Virus record (IMG/VR): IMGVR_UViG_3300011116_000567
Span: 1-43,645 of that record
Source of the DNA: a virus
Reading direction: 5' to 3' (one strand)
DNA length: 43,645 nt
The notes beneath the pieces are model-generated. The model searched no databases and was not told where the DNA came from. It saw only the letters and a list, made by a program, of their open reading frames with translations. Shown here in pieces: positions 1 through 9,012 of this stretch. The stretch's first letter is position 1. Every line of letters starts with the position of its first letter. Made by a program: the position numbers and the translations under genes.

Positions 1-127
1 AATGCTATTGGAACTGTAGCAAATAATCCAGGTGTTGCCAATCTAGGTACAATTGGACGATTCCTTACGTCTGACTCTCTATCGCGCACAGGTGATATTA
101 TAGGTCGAGCTATGAGTGGAGATACGA
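1..127. repeat. Terminal direct repeat, left copy
   Basis: These 127 bases are identical to 43519-43645. They lie inside one continuous reading frame that crosses the join, so they look like the overlap left when a circular genome is assembled, not a physical terminal repeat. The length equals a commonly used odd assembly k-mer (127), which favours that reading (inference). Confidence 0.97.
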
Positions 128-1059
128 CTCGCACTGATGTTAATGACATTGGTCGAGATATGACCTCAGTGGGTGCAATCGCTCGCAATCCTAACTTGTC
201 AGATGCAGGTAAAGTAGTTGACATTGCATCATCTAAATCACCCACTGAAGCCGCATTCAAGGTGGCGGACGCTGCGACTGGTAATGTGGTATCTAAAGTT
301 AAGAATTTTGGTAATGCTGTGATTGCTGGAGACACTCAAGCTGGCATCAATGCAGTAGCGTCTTTTAACCCACTATCAAGATTATATAATGCAGTTGCAG
401 GATTGTTTGATTCATCTCTAGGTGAACAAGCAACTGTGGGACTGTCTAATATAAAAGGTGGTGATGCATTAGATAATTATCTCTCACTGAGAGGTCTTGG
501 CCCATCTTCTGTAGGTGATAATTCACAAGTACAGAGAGATCAAGAATCAGCTAGAGTTGCTGCTGAGAAAGCTGCATCTGACAAGGCTATTGCAGATCAG
601 GCAGCTAAAGATGCAGCAGACCAAGAAGCTGCTGATCAAGCTGCTGCTATTGCTGCAACTGCTCAAAGTGCTGGTACTCCGATTGCTTCTAATACTGTTG
701 CACCTGCCGTGAGCGGTGGAGGTGGAGGCGGTGGAAAAGGTTATGCATTTAAACCCGGACCTGATAAAGGATTTGGCCCAACTGATCAAGCTGGCTTAGG
801 TACAATGGGTGGCGGTGGTTATGGTACTGAAAGTGACGGAGAAGGAAATAGCGGAGGAAATGATCTCGCTGATGGCGGAGATGTAGATGGCCCTGGAGGT
901 CCAATTGGAGATAAAATCCATGCAATGTTATCTGATGGTGAATATGTTCTATCCGCAGACACAGTGCAGGCAATCGGAGTACACAATCTAGACGCTCTTC
1001 AGGCTAAATATCATACACCTGCAGCAGTTCAGAAGTTAAAATCATACGCAAAGCGTTAG
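1..1059 (+). CDS. Virion/ejection-type protein, C-terminal part (gene continues from 42424 across the circular join)
   Basis: This is the C-terminal 352 residues of a 717-aa protein whose start is at 42424. The frame is open from base 1, and 112 is only an internal ATG. Visible parts are an Ala/Asp/Lys/Gln-rich helical stretch (bases about 540-660), a Gly-rich linker with a run of seven Gly (about 715-890), and a C-terminal domain with the motif DKIHAMLSDGEYVLSADTV, a pattern seen in many phage virion proteins. It ends nine bases before the next virion gene, whose ribosome binding site overlaps its stop codon. A role as internal/ejection or tail-associated protein is inferred from position ahead of two giant virion genes. 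Exact function is unknown. Confidence 0.8.
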   Translation, partial: NAIGTVANNPGVANLGTIGRFLTSDSLSRTGDIIGRAMSGDTTRTDVNDIGRDMTSVGAIARNPNLSDAGKVVDIASSKSPTEAAFKVADAATGNVVSKVKNFGNAVIAGDTQAGINAVASFNPLSRLYNAVAGLFDSSLGEQATVGLSNIKGGDALDNYLSLRGLGPSSVGDNSQVQRDQESARVAAEKAASDKAIADQAAKDAADQEAADQAAAIAATAQSAGTPIASNTVAPAVSGGGGGGGKGYAFKPGPDKGFGPTDQAGLGTMGGGGYGTESDGEGNSGGNDLADGGDVDGPGGPIGDKIHAMLSDGEYVLSADTVQAIGVHNLDALQAKYHTPAAVQKLKSYAKR

Positions 1060-1067
1060 GAGATAAT

Positions 1068-2675
1068 ATGGCAACAGCAGGCCCCGGCTCTAATCCTGTA
1101 TTAGACTACGTAGCACAATCTGCGCGCACAGCTGCAGATAATACAGAAACAGCATTGCAGATTCATCAGGCTATGGATCAGAGGGATGATGCATATAATG
1201 CTGCAATGATTGCTAACTCTGCAATGGGCGGAGCAGAGCAATCTATTATCTCACAGAAAAACGCTCTAGCTGCTGCATCAGATGCTAAGGTAGATTCAGT
1301 GCGAGTAGCTTTTGGAGCTGATCCGACTGCACAAGGTTCAGAATCTAACTATTGGTTAGGTGAGATGAAAGCCAATGCACACAAAGCATATGAGGCATTA
1401 GACTCAGTTAATGCGAAAAAAGCTATTAATCCTCTCTCCGACCCCTTGGGTTATGTGGCAGCTCAATTCACACTGCCCTCTGACATTGCAACATTCAATT
1501 ACTATGCAGAAAAACATAATGTTGCGGAGAGCAGTCTGAATGAAATAACACAAGCATCCGATGCGAATGTTATTGCAGCTAGGCGCGCCTCCGCAACTAC
1601 CTCCACTGAGCTCGCACTTGCTGAGTCAGATAAAGCAGCACAACAGACTCTGCTTGCGAATGCAGAACTTAAAGAGAAATCTGCAGGTGCCCGAATTGTC
1701 GGATTGAATGAACTTAACAATCTAAACAATCAGCAATTGAATATTGCATTCCAGTTGCACTCTGCTCAGAACTCAGATAAGAGTTTGGAAATGCAACGTC
1801 AGGTCCATCAGGACATGATGGATCAACGCGCGGAGAGATTGAAAGCAAAAGCTGATAGTGAAGCTGCAATTGAGATGGAGCGTCAAGCTTATAATGCGGG
1901 TGCGCGCCGAATGAATAAGGCAACCATCGAGGATAATGTTACATTTAAAAACATCTACTCTCGCTCATACGGGAAAGATGCAGCATTTATGGCAACATTA
2001 GGTCAGGGTCAGGATATTCAACTCAATGGTGGTGTAACTAATGGAATCCCAGTTGCATCTAATGCAGGTGAAGCTGCTTTGGTTATGGCCACCGGTAATA
2101 CAACTTCCGACAAGGTTGGATCATTCCTAGTTAAACAGCTTGCAACTGAGAAACAATCTCCCACTGCACCTAAGGATAGGGCAGCTCTGGTAGATGTAGT
2201 CAATCAGGCCGCAGTAAAAGCTGCAACTGGCCAGAAGAACTATATTACTGATCCTACTAATATTTATGCAGCTCCTCCACCCTCTGTGGTTATGAAAGCT
2301 GTGGGCGCTGCATCTGATCCATTCCTACAAGAAACACTTGCAGATGTAATTAAGGGTGACCCTAAGGCTTCTATTCCTGATGGTGTACTATTTGGTAAAG
2401 CACTTGATTGGGCCAAGAAGCCTGGTGGTCTTAACATGGCAGTAGATGGATTGACAACTTATTATAAACTTGCAGTTCTTCAGAATGATACTTTGAATCA
2501 GTATCAGGAGAAAGGATTGCCACCTCAGAGAGGTTCGTATAATGCGGTGATTGATGGTAAGGTTATTAATCTCACTGACCCAACTGCAGTTCGTACTGCT
2601 CTCCTAATGGCGAAGACTAAACAAATGATTGCTGAAAACCCAGGCTTCTCTACAATGCTTGGAGGAAATAACTAA
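1068..2675 (+). CDS. Probable internal virion (ejection) protein, 535 aa
   Basis: The protein is mostly alpha-helical in character, rich in Ala, Gln, Asn and Lys, with a long coiled-coil-like segment around residues 150-290. It has no signal peptide, transmembrane segment or catalytic motif I can recognise. A strong site (TTAGGAGATAAT) precedes the ATG, and the stop overlaps the next start as TAATG, so the two are translationally coupled. In podoviruses two or three long, helical, Ala/Gln-rich proteins encoded together at the end of the late operon are usually ejected into the host with the DNA. That context, not direct homology, is the basis of the call. A peripheral tail protein is the alternative. 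Confidence 0.6.
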   Translation: MATAGPGSNPVLDYVAQSARTAADNTETALQIHQAMDQRDDAYNAAMIANSAMGGAEQSIISQKNALAAASDAKVDSVRVAFGADPTAQGSESNYWLGEMKANAHKAYEALDSVNAKKAINPLSDPLGYVAAQFTLPSDIATFNYYAEKHNVAESSLNEITQASDANVIAARRASATTSTELALAESDKAAQQTLLANAELKEKSAGARIVGLNELNNLNNQQLNIAFQLHSAQNSDKSLEMQRQVHQDMMDQRAERLKAKADSEAAIEMERQAYNAGARRMNKATIEDNVTFKNIYSRSYGKDAAFMATLGQGQDIQLNGGVTNGIPVASNAGEAALVMATGNTTSDKVGSFLVKQLATEKQSPTAPKDRAALVDVVNQAAVKAATGQKNYITDPTNIYAAPPPSVVMKAVGAASDPFLQETLADVIKGDPKASIPDGVLFGKALDWAKKPGGLNMAVDGLTTYYKLAVLQNDTLNQYQEKGLPPQRGSYNAVIDGKVINLTDPTAVRTALLMAKTKQMIAENPGFSTMLGGNN

Positions 2676-5600
2676 TGGACTACTCTTCCGCACCTGATTA
2701 TCTCACAGCCGCAGATCAACATAATATTGCATCTGAGAATGTGTCATTCTTTTCTGACCCTGCATCCTATACAGGTTCTAAGTTAGATGATGCTGGTAAT
2801 TTCATTGCCAAAACTCCTGCATTTGCACTCACTTCGATTGCATCAGGAATTAATTCAATCTATAATTCTGCAGTGTCTGTAGGTAACTTCTTTGGAATCA
2901 CAGATGCACAACAGAACGACCTAGAGAAAACATTAGGTTCTTTTGATTCAGATCTTGCACAATACTATGGAGCTCACAAGCAAGCTGTTGATATTGGCGG
3001 ATTCATCATTGGATCATTTGTTCCGGGTATTGGTGGAATTAAACTATTTCAAACAGGTCAGAGAGTCCTCACAGGAGTTCTTGAAACTGGTGGAGTTGCT
3101 CGCACATTAGCACAGGGCACTGGACTTATTCCTACACTTACTGCCGAGGGTAAGACACTTGCACAAGTTGCAGGCGAAGCATTAGCACAGGGACAGCAGA
3201 CATTTAAACTAATGGATGCAGGAGTTCTGAAAGCTATTGGCTCTGGATTTGCACAAGCTGCCTGGGAGTCCGCTGCATTTGAATCAATGGTGCAGGCCAC
3301 TATGTTTAAGTCTCCAGTTCTGGAAGGACAAGACTTTAAAGATATTGCATCTAATATTCTTTTGGGCGGCGCCACTGGTGGAGTTATCGGAGGTGCAATC
3401 AATTCTGCAACTACATACGGAGTTATTAAGGGAGCTATTAAAGAGGCCGATTTAGTTCAGAAAATTCACACACTCCGGTCGTCTCAATTTGCACTCTCTG
3501 ATCCTGCTAATAAAATCATTGTCGCTGCAAGTGACTTGGAGGCAACTGCTGCATCAACTGATTCTATCTCCGAAGCATTACGGTCTCAGAGAGTTACTGC
3601 ACTTAATAATGAAATCAGATCTAATATCAATGCGCTTGTAGGTAAGTCTGATTCTGATCTTGGTAATGTTATTGCAGATGCATTTTTAGGTGGAGACAAT
3701 GAGACTCTTGCAAGATCAATTCAAGGCGCAAAACTGATTCGTAGGCCTGCAACTATGGGTGAGGCCAATGAAGGTTATACTGTAGGCCACGTGAAATTGT
3801 ACGGTGCCGATATGGGTAAGGTTACATTTGACCCAATTCCAGAATCACAACTCACGCTCGCAGATAAAGTACCTGGAGGCCGTGCTGCTATTCTTGACAC
3901 TGTAAATTCCTATATCCCAGGTTGGAGGAAATCTGGTGTCGTGTGGAATCCAATTACAGCTTCTGGCATGGATGAGGTCGAAGCTAGATATATTTGGGCG
4001 GAGAAGATTGCCAAATATGAAGATGGCATGACTGTATACAAACATGATATTCCTCTTCTAGAGGGTGCCAGAAGAAATAATATATCAGTTAATATTACAG
4101 ACGGAGTGCATGAATATACTGTAGGACCAGTTGACCTAGCTAATGAACTTAAGATAGCTAAATTAGAGGTTGCCAATGAACTTGGCGATGCAAAGAATAA
4201 AGCATGGGGATTTAAATCTTCAGGGGAGGCCGCACAGGATGTAAAGACAGGCGTTAAAACTATTACATCCGATGACATTGCGCGAATTGCAAATGTATCT
4301 CCTAAGTTAATTGAGAATGATGCTGGTGCATCTATGTTTGCTCGTCAGGATGCGCAAGCTGCATATGATGAAATGAGGCAAGCTAAGGGAATCACTCGAG
4401 GTGAGTCTGATCTATCTTTCATACCTAAACACGCTGCTGTTGCTTACGATACGGCGGGTATGATGGATGCCTCTGGGAATCTTGCATCTGCATTGGTCAA
4501 TGTTAAGCAAGTTCAGAAGGTTGCACAAGCTGCGATTGATAGGGCTGTCACAGGTATATTCGGTGATGAACTTGCATCACAACTATATCATCCAGGTGAT
4601 AAGGCAATTTTGCACTCAGATCGTTTCGGTGCTGGTGCAGGTCTTGTTACATTCTCAAATGGTACTGCGGGTACTTTGGCTTCTTGGTCTGAGAATGTTG
4701 GTGCAGTAACAGCACGCTTGCAGCAAAGACTCGCAAAGAATACTTCTGACTTACTTGATTCGGTGGCGCTCCGCCTTCGTACGGATCAGAAAGCTGCAAT
4801 CGAATTTGATAAGATTAATAATCTAGTGTCTTCCACAACTGAGAAATACATACTCAATGAGGCAGGTGATGGACTGATTGCGAAAAAGCTAGTTGAGTAT
4901 ACTAAGAGAGTGCAAGCTGGAGAGAAAGGAGTTGAGGCTCCTATATTGCAGAATGGTGCACCTGACACTATTCCATTCTCTTCACCTCTGGTAGGCGAGG
5001 CGATTGAAGCTCGCATATCTAGTAATGGTTCTCGTGTTGTGCATCAGAGAAATCTACGTGCAGCCCAGGGACTTGAGGATGCAAAAGATGAGGCAACTTA
5101 TTATCCTATCAAACCTCAGCCAAGAGATTATCCTTACTTCGCATTCGTAAAAGATGAGACTGTAACTGGTGCAGGTGTGGGTCATACATCTATGATTCAT
5201 GCAGCATCTCAGGAAGAACTGGATGCGATGATTAAGCTTGCAAGAGAGCGCACCGGATTCTCAGTATATACGAAAAAAGATGCTGAAGATTTCTATCGTG
5301 CTCAACAAGATTACTCTTTCGATCGCACCTTGCATGATAATTACATGGATGCATCTCTTAAGAGTGCTGGTGTAAATAACCAATTCTTCCCGAAGACTGA
5401 CCCTAATGCTATCGTAGATGGCTGGTTAGGTTTGGAGAGGCGCGCCGATGATGTACTTACGCGGGAGGCAGTTAGCGCTAAATTTGGTAATGAGTTCGAT
5501 CAACTTCAAACTTTAGGGGAGCAATACACTAATGTCGCGTCGTCTCGTTATGGCGTTACTGCTAAGTCTATTGAGGGTACAACTCAGAATCCTTATAACG

Positions 5601-7429
5601 ACTACCGTAAGACGGCTCTCAACATTTCTAGATTATCTGAGTATCCTCTTCTATCTGCTTTTAATAGGAATCTTGAAAGTGCTGTGGACAATGTGGTACA
5701 ACGTGTTGTTAATGTATGGAAGCAGGCTGAAGAAGTTAACGATTTACAAAAAGTAAATGCAGCTCTCGAAGCCGCAGGTATATCTTCGCCTTATAAGAGT
5801 GCTGCTGATATTGTACTGGCAAATCACTCTGCACCTAAACCGTACCTAAGTAATTTTATTCGAGGTGCTAATGCAATTCTCTCGAATACATTCCTACGAC
5901 TCGATCCTCTTAATGCTTTGAATAATGCATTGGGTGCTCAGGTGCTTTTGGGTGCCGAAGCTAACTCACAGGTTAAGAGTATTCTGAGAGGGTTGGATCA
6001 GGCAGGTGTAACTGTACCTGGAACACAAGATACCATTCTCTCACCATCTAAATTGATTGCAAAAGCTAATATTAATTATTGGAAGGCGCTCAGAGGTGAT
6101 CCTGAGTTTGCAGAGTTGAGAGCCTATTACCGAGCCAATGGTTGGAGTTCCACAATCTCTGACCAGCATAAACAAATGCTAGATGCACTGGCACTGCAAG
6201 GTACTGAGAATCCTGCGCTGCTCAATAATAAGCTTGCACAAGGTATGAGGATTGCGAAAGGACTTACAGAAAAAGGTGAGACGTGGACTGGTAATAAGTT
6301 GGCAGAAGAGTATAACCGATTTGTATCCGCTGATGTTGCAAATCAAATGGCTGAGATTCAAATCAAAGCTGGCATGATGACAGAAGATGCTAGGACCTCT
6401 TACATCTCTACTTTCGTCAATCGTACTCAGGGTAATACTCTGGCTTCTCAGCGCCCACTTATATTCCAAGGTCCTGTGGGTCAAGCAGTTGGTTTGTTTC
6501 AGACATTCCAATTTAATACAATGCAACAACTCTTTAGGAATATAGCTGAGGGCGGAGCCAAAGATGCTGCTATGATGATGGGTCTACAGGGGACTATGTA
6601 TGGTCTGAATGGTCTGCCTGGATTCCAGTTCATTAATCAACACATCATAGGTACTGCATCTGGTAACCCTAATCACAGAGATGCATACTCTACTCTGTAT
6701 GGTGCAGCTGGTCAGACTGCCGGTGATTGGTTGATGTATGGCATTCCATCTAATATGCTCCAAACAAATATCTATTCGAGAGGTGATATTAACCCGAGAA
6801 CTCTGACTGTGATTCCTACGAATCCTGCTGACATTGTTGCAGTGTCTGCGTTTGCTAAATTCGCAGGAAACATTAAAGAGACTGTAGGTAAGATAGCAGG
6901 TGGAGGTGATGTGTGGCAATCAGTTCTACAGGGTTTAGAGCATAACACTTTGTCTCGCCCTCTTGCGGGTCTGGCTCAAACACTACAAGCAGTTAATGGA
7001 GGTAAGGTTTACTCCACAACTTCTCAAGGTGACATTAGTTTTGTGAATGACTTTATGTCTCTATCAACAATGTCTCGACTTGCTGGAGGTAAACCTTTAG
7101 ATGAAGCAATTGCGAATGATGAAATCTCCAGGGCAATTGTATATAAAGCTGCCGATAGAGCTAGGATGAAGTCTGCATCTGAGACATTTAAAACTCATGT
7201 GATTGGCCCAGATGCTGATGTAAGTCCAGAGGCTGTACATAATTATTTAGATGCCTATGTACATAATGGGGGGCAAGCTCAGGACTTTAATAAGAATGTA
7301 CTTAATATAATCACAAGGACTAATACCCCTAAAGCTAATCAGATTATGGCTACATTAAAAGGCCCGTATGCTGAGAGAATGAAAACGCTTATGGGAGGTA
7401 CGTTAGAAGATTTACAAAGCGCGCAGTAG
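2675..7429 (+). CDS. Giant internal virion/ejection protein, 1584 aa
   Basis: This is the largest gene of the genome and the last of the late arm. It starts in a TAATG overlap with the preceding gene, with GGAGGAAATA as ribosome binding site. The first 300 residues contain Gly/Ala-rich hydrophobic stretches that could insert in membranes (about 108-125 and 228-245). The middle is long and polar. The C-terminal third (from about residue 1240) resembles the ends of podovirus internal virion proteins, with a region containing VGLFQTFQFNTMQQLF and then Gly-rich hydrophobic segments. I see no lysozyme, transglycosylase or peptidase active site. Likely role (inference): part of the core ejected through the cell envelope during infection. 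It ends 31 bp before a bidirectional terminator. Confidence 0.65.
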   Translation: MDYSSAPDYLTAADQHNIASENVSFFSDPASYTGSKLDDAGNFIAKTPAFALTSIASGINSIYNSAVSVGNFFGITDAQQNDLEKTLGSFDSDLAQYYGAHKQAVDIGGFIIGSFVPGIGGIKLFQTGQRVLTGVLETGGVARTLAQGTGLIPTLTAEGKTLAQVAGEALAQGQQTFKLMDAGVLKAIGSGFAQAAWESAAFESMVQATMFKSPVLEGQDFKDIASNILLGGATGGVIGGAINSATTYGVIKGAIKEADLVQKIHTLRSSQFALSDPANKIIVAASDLEATAASTDSISEALRSQRVTALNNEIRSNINALVGKSDSDLGNVIADAFLGGDNETLARSIQGAKLIRRPATMGEANEGYTVGHVKLYGADMGKVTFDPIPESQLTLADKVPGGRAAILDTVNSYIPGWRKSGVVWNPITASGMDEVEARYIWAEKIAKYEDGMTVYKHDIPLLEGARRNNISVNITDGVHEYTVGPVDLANELKIAKLEVANELGDAKNKAWGFKSSGEAAQDVKTGVKTITSDDIARIANVSPKLIENDAGASMFARQDAQAAYDEMRQAKGITRGESDLSFIPKHAAVAYDTAGMMDASGNLASALVNVKQVQKVAQAAIDRAVTGIFGDELASQLYHPGDKAILHSDRFGAGAGLVTFSNGTAGTLASWSENVGAVTARLQQRLAKNTSDLLDSVALRLRTDQKAAIEFDKINNLVSSTTEKYILNEAGDGLIAKKLVEYTKRVQAGEKGVEAPILQNGAPDTIPFSSPLVGEAIEARISSNGSRVVHQRNLRAAQGLEDAKDEATYYPIKPQPRDYPYFAFVKDETVTGAGVGHTSMIHAASQEELDAMIKLARERTGFSVYTKKDAEDFYRAQQDYSFDRTLHDNYMDASLKSAGVNNQFFPKTDPNAIVDGWLGLERRADDVLTREAVSAKFGNEFDQLQTLGEQYTNVASSRYGVTAKSIEGTTQNPYNDYRKTALNISRLSEYPLLSAFNRNLESAVDNVVQRVVNVWKQAEEVNDLQKVNAALEAAGISSPYKSAADIVLANHSAPKPYLSNFIRGANAILSNTFLRLDPLNALNNALGAQVLLGAEANSQVKSILRGLDQAGVTVPGTQDTILSPSKLIAKANINYWKALRGDPEFAELRAYYRANGWSSTISDQHKQMLDALALQGTENPALLNNKLAQGMRIAKGLTEKGETWTGNKLAEEYNRFVSADVANQMAEIQIKAGMMTEDARTSYISTFVNRTQGNTLASQRPLIFQGPVGQAVGLFQTFQFNTMQQLFRNIAEGGAKDAAMMMGLQGTMYGLNGLPGFQFINQHIIGTASGNPNHRDAYSTLYGAAGQTAGDWLMYGIPSNMLQTNIYSRGDINPRTLTVIPTNPADIVAVSAFAKFAGNIKETVGKIAGGGDVWQSVLQGLEHNTLSRPLAGLAQTLQAVNGGKVYSTTSQGDISFVNDFMSLSTMSRLAGGKPLDEAIANDEISRAIVYKAADRARMKSASETFKTHVIGPDADVSPEAVHNYLDAYVHNGGQAQDFNKNVLNIITRTNTPKANQIMATLKGPYAERMKTLMGGTLEDLQSAQ

Positions 7430-7460
7430 AGTTTATATGGTTGGTTAATTTGCAGACGTG

Positions 7461-7501
7461 AAAAAGCCCACAGACCCTAGTTGGAATGTGGGCTTTCTTT
7501 T
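7461..7501. terminator. Bidirectional rho-independent terminator between convergent arms
   Basis: AAAGCCCACA (7463-7472) pairs perfectly with TGTGGGCTTT (7487-7496) around a 14-base loop. On the + strand the stem is followed by CTTTT. On the - strand it is followed by TTTTT. It lies between the stop of the giant virion gene (7429) and the stop of the last early gene (7510), so it ends transcription from both sides. Confidence 0.9.
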
Positions 7502-7509
7502 GTCGATTA

Positions 7510-7899
7510 TTATTTCAATACCTTGTCTATGGCTGCGATGGCGTCACGGGCATTTTTAAGTGAGCCCGGAGAATTGGGAACGGTTTGTACCTCCGAAATA
7601 TCGCAGCAATTCAAAACACGTTCCAGCGCTTCCCACGCCTGTGTCAATAGTGCCTCATACTTGGCCCGCTCTGCTGCGAGTTGATCAGCGGTGTAGAGGG
7701 TGCGAAGTTCGTACCTGTACCCCTGTCCTATGTAACTTTGAAATTCTGCAACACGGTCTTGCACTGTGTCGGTGTACCTGTTTCGCGGCACGACACGCTC
7801 CCACTCTGACCATGTACCTGAAGTTACTGTTTGTGGGTGTGTGTCAAAGAATCGAGACTCCCAAGCGTAAGGCTCAGGCAGCGATGTGGTTTCACTCAT
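7510..7899 (-). CDS. Hypothetical protein, 129 aa
   Basis: Function not recognised. The central segment YELRTLYTADQLAAERAKYE begins a coiled-coil-like helix, and the LYTADQL pattern recurs in small accessory proteins of proteobacterial phages, usually without known function. The start is set by GGAGTAAGAA just upstream. It is the promoter-distal gene of a four-gene cassette (7510-8716) whose base composition is visibly more GC-rich than the surrounding early genes, which suggests separate acquisition. It ends against the bidirectional terminator. Confidence 0.75.
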   Translation of the reverse strand: MSETTSLPEPYAWESRFFDTHPQTVTSGTWSEWERVVPRNRYTDTVQDRVAEFQSYIGQGYRYELRTLYTADQLAAERAKYEALLTQAWEALERVLNCCDISEVQTVPNSPGSLKNARDAIAAIDKVLK

Positions 7900-7902
7900 T
7901 TC

Positions 7903-8094
7903 TTACTCCGCGTTATAGGTTAGGCAGTTCCACTTAATCATTTCAAGCACTCCCACTAGCGTACTGATGTAGATGTGGTCGTACTTGGATGTTTTAGTTA
8001 CAGCGGTAATTTCTTCCATAAGTTGGCAGCTTAAAGATTCTTGGCTGGCGGCTAACTTCAACTGCACTGGCAGCGGTGTGGTTTCGTTGGTCAT
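7903..8094 (-). CDS. Hypothetical small protein, 63 aa
   Basis: Unknown function. The ATG overlaps the stop of the upstream XRE-type gene as ATGA, so it is translated by coupling. The opening residues MTNET are shared with the gene starting at 8716, hinting at duplicated start regions within this cassette. It is mostly helical in character with two Cys, and shows no clear domain. Confidence 0.65.
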   Translation of the reverse strand: MTNETTPLPVQLKLAASQESLSCQLMEEITAVTKTSKYDHIYISTLVGVLEMIKWNCLTYNAE

Positions 8095-8288
8095 TTCAGT
8101 TCCTTATAACGAGGTATTGCCTCAAGTCCCAGCTTTGCCAACGTGTCTGCGCTCGGGCTAACTTTCTTTCCGTTCATCAGGCGGGATATAAAGGACTTGT
8201 CCACACCTGTTGCAGTTTCTGCCGCACGAACGCCACCATGCTTTTTGACAATGCGTTGCACTGCCTCTTCAAGTGTTAATGTTTTCAT
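8091..8288 (-). CDS. XRE/Cro-like helix-turn-helix protein, 65 aa
   Basis: A compact DNA-binding domain makes up nearly the whole protein. GGVRAAETATGVDKSFISRL (residues about 18-37) reads as the two helices of a Cro/CI-type helix-turn-helix, followed by a third helix around SADTLAKLGLEAI. It is linked to both neighbours by ATGA start-stop overlaps, with GGAGTAAGAA before the start. With no integrase or large repressor in the genome it is unlikely to be a lysogeny switch. It more likely regulates its own cassette or a host/phage promoter (inference). Confidence 0.8.
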   Translation of the reverse strand: MKTLTLEEAVQRIVKKHGGVRAAETATGVDKSFISRLMNGKKVSPSADTLAKLGLEAIPRYKELK

Positions 8289-8716
8289 TTCTTACTCCTT
8301 TGTGCGGCGAGGATTACTTTGTTGAGCATCTCAATGTTGGTAAAGAAAATGTTTCCATCGCGATGCACAATGCCGCCAACGGCACGAACATCCTCATCCG
8401 TCAGTTCAGGTACTGTCTGGTGCTCTGCTTGGGATTGCTGCTGCACTTCCTTTGCGGCTGCGGGTTTGGTGGTTACTTCTTTTTGATTTACGTCTTCCTG
8501 CCACGCCTCAAAACAGGCTTCAACGTCACATGCTGCGAGTGGTGGCAAATCAAAATCACCTTTGCGCCAATCCTGAATAAACTCCGCAAAGTTCACAATG
8601 AATCGTTGCGACACAAGGTTGTACCCTGCACTGCGAACAACCATCTTTGCTAGGTCAACATCCGTGTCAGGCTCACTCACTGCGGCTTGCATGTTGGTGA
8701 TGGTTTCATTGGTCAT
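8285..8716 (-). CDS. Hypothetical protein, 143 aa
   Basis: Unknown function. I chose the start at 8716 (MTNETITNM) rather than the longer frame because GGAG sits at the right distance and the ATG overlaps the upstream stop as ATGA. The protein has an N-terminal alpha-helical region, a central low-complexity linker rich in Ala, Gln, Lys and Glu (residues about 82-105), and a C-terminal segment ending in a Lys-rich tail. It is the first gene of the GC-richer cassette. Confidence 0.7.
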   Translation of the reverse strand: MTNETITNMQAAVSEPDTDVDLAKMVVRSAGYNLVSQRFIVNFAEFIQDWRKGDFDLPPLAACDVEACFEAWQEDVNQKEVTTKPAAAKEVQQQSQAEHQTVPELTDEDVRAVGGIVHRDGNIFFTNIEMLNKVILAAQRSKK

Positions 8717-9012
8717 GGTGTTTCTCCTACTCCAAATTTCCAAGCTTCTTTAGTCCAATCATCTGATAATCCTACGATTGCAGCTTTAATACTCATACCT
8801 CGCAACTTCTCAATCAGTGTATCTGCGAGTGCTGCAAGTTGTTCGCCATCTAATTCTGCGTTGATTGCATAACCACAGTAGTGGCAAGTCTCTGCAAAGA
8901 TTACTTCAATACCTAATCCTGCATGTTTCTGTAGACGCTGAACTAACAGAGGATGATGGCCTATCTCAAGTTGCAGTTGAATGAACTCCTCCGGGAAATA
9001 TTCATGGTACAT
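8713..9012 (-). CDS. Hypothetical protein, 99 aa
   Basis: Unknown function. The start at 9012 (MYHEYFPEE) is chosen because it overlaps the exonuclease stop as TGATG and has GGAG eight bases upstream. It contains one CHYCG knuckle, not enough for a complete zinc site within the chain, followed by an acidic helix. Codon use is like the early replication genes, not like the cassette downstream. Its coupling to the exonuclease suggests a role in nucleotide or DNA metabolism, but that is only context. Confidence 0.65.
   Translation of the reverse strand: MYHEYFPEEFIQLQLEIGHHPLLVQRLQKHAGLGIEVIFAETCHYCGYAINAELDGEQLAALADTLIEKLRGMSIKAAIVGLSDDWTKEAWKFGVGETP

Noticed and set aside
1-127. Physical direct terminal repeats as in T7
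   Set aside because: The repeat lies inside a continuous coding frame and matches a usual assembler overlap length.
8091-8288. Lysogeny repressor or Cro
   Set aside because: It is a 65-aa protein at the distal end of the early arm with no integrase, attachment site or divergent operator beside it.
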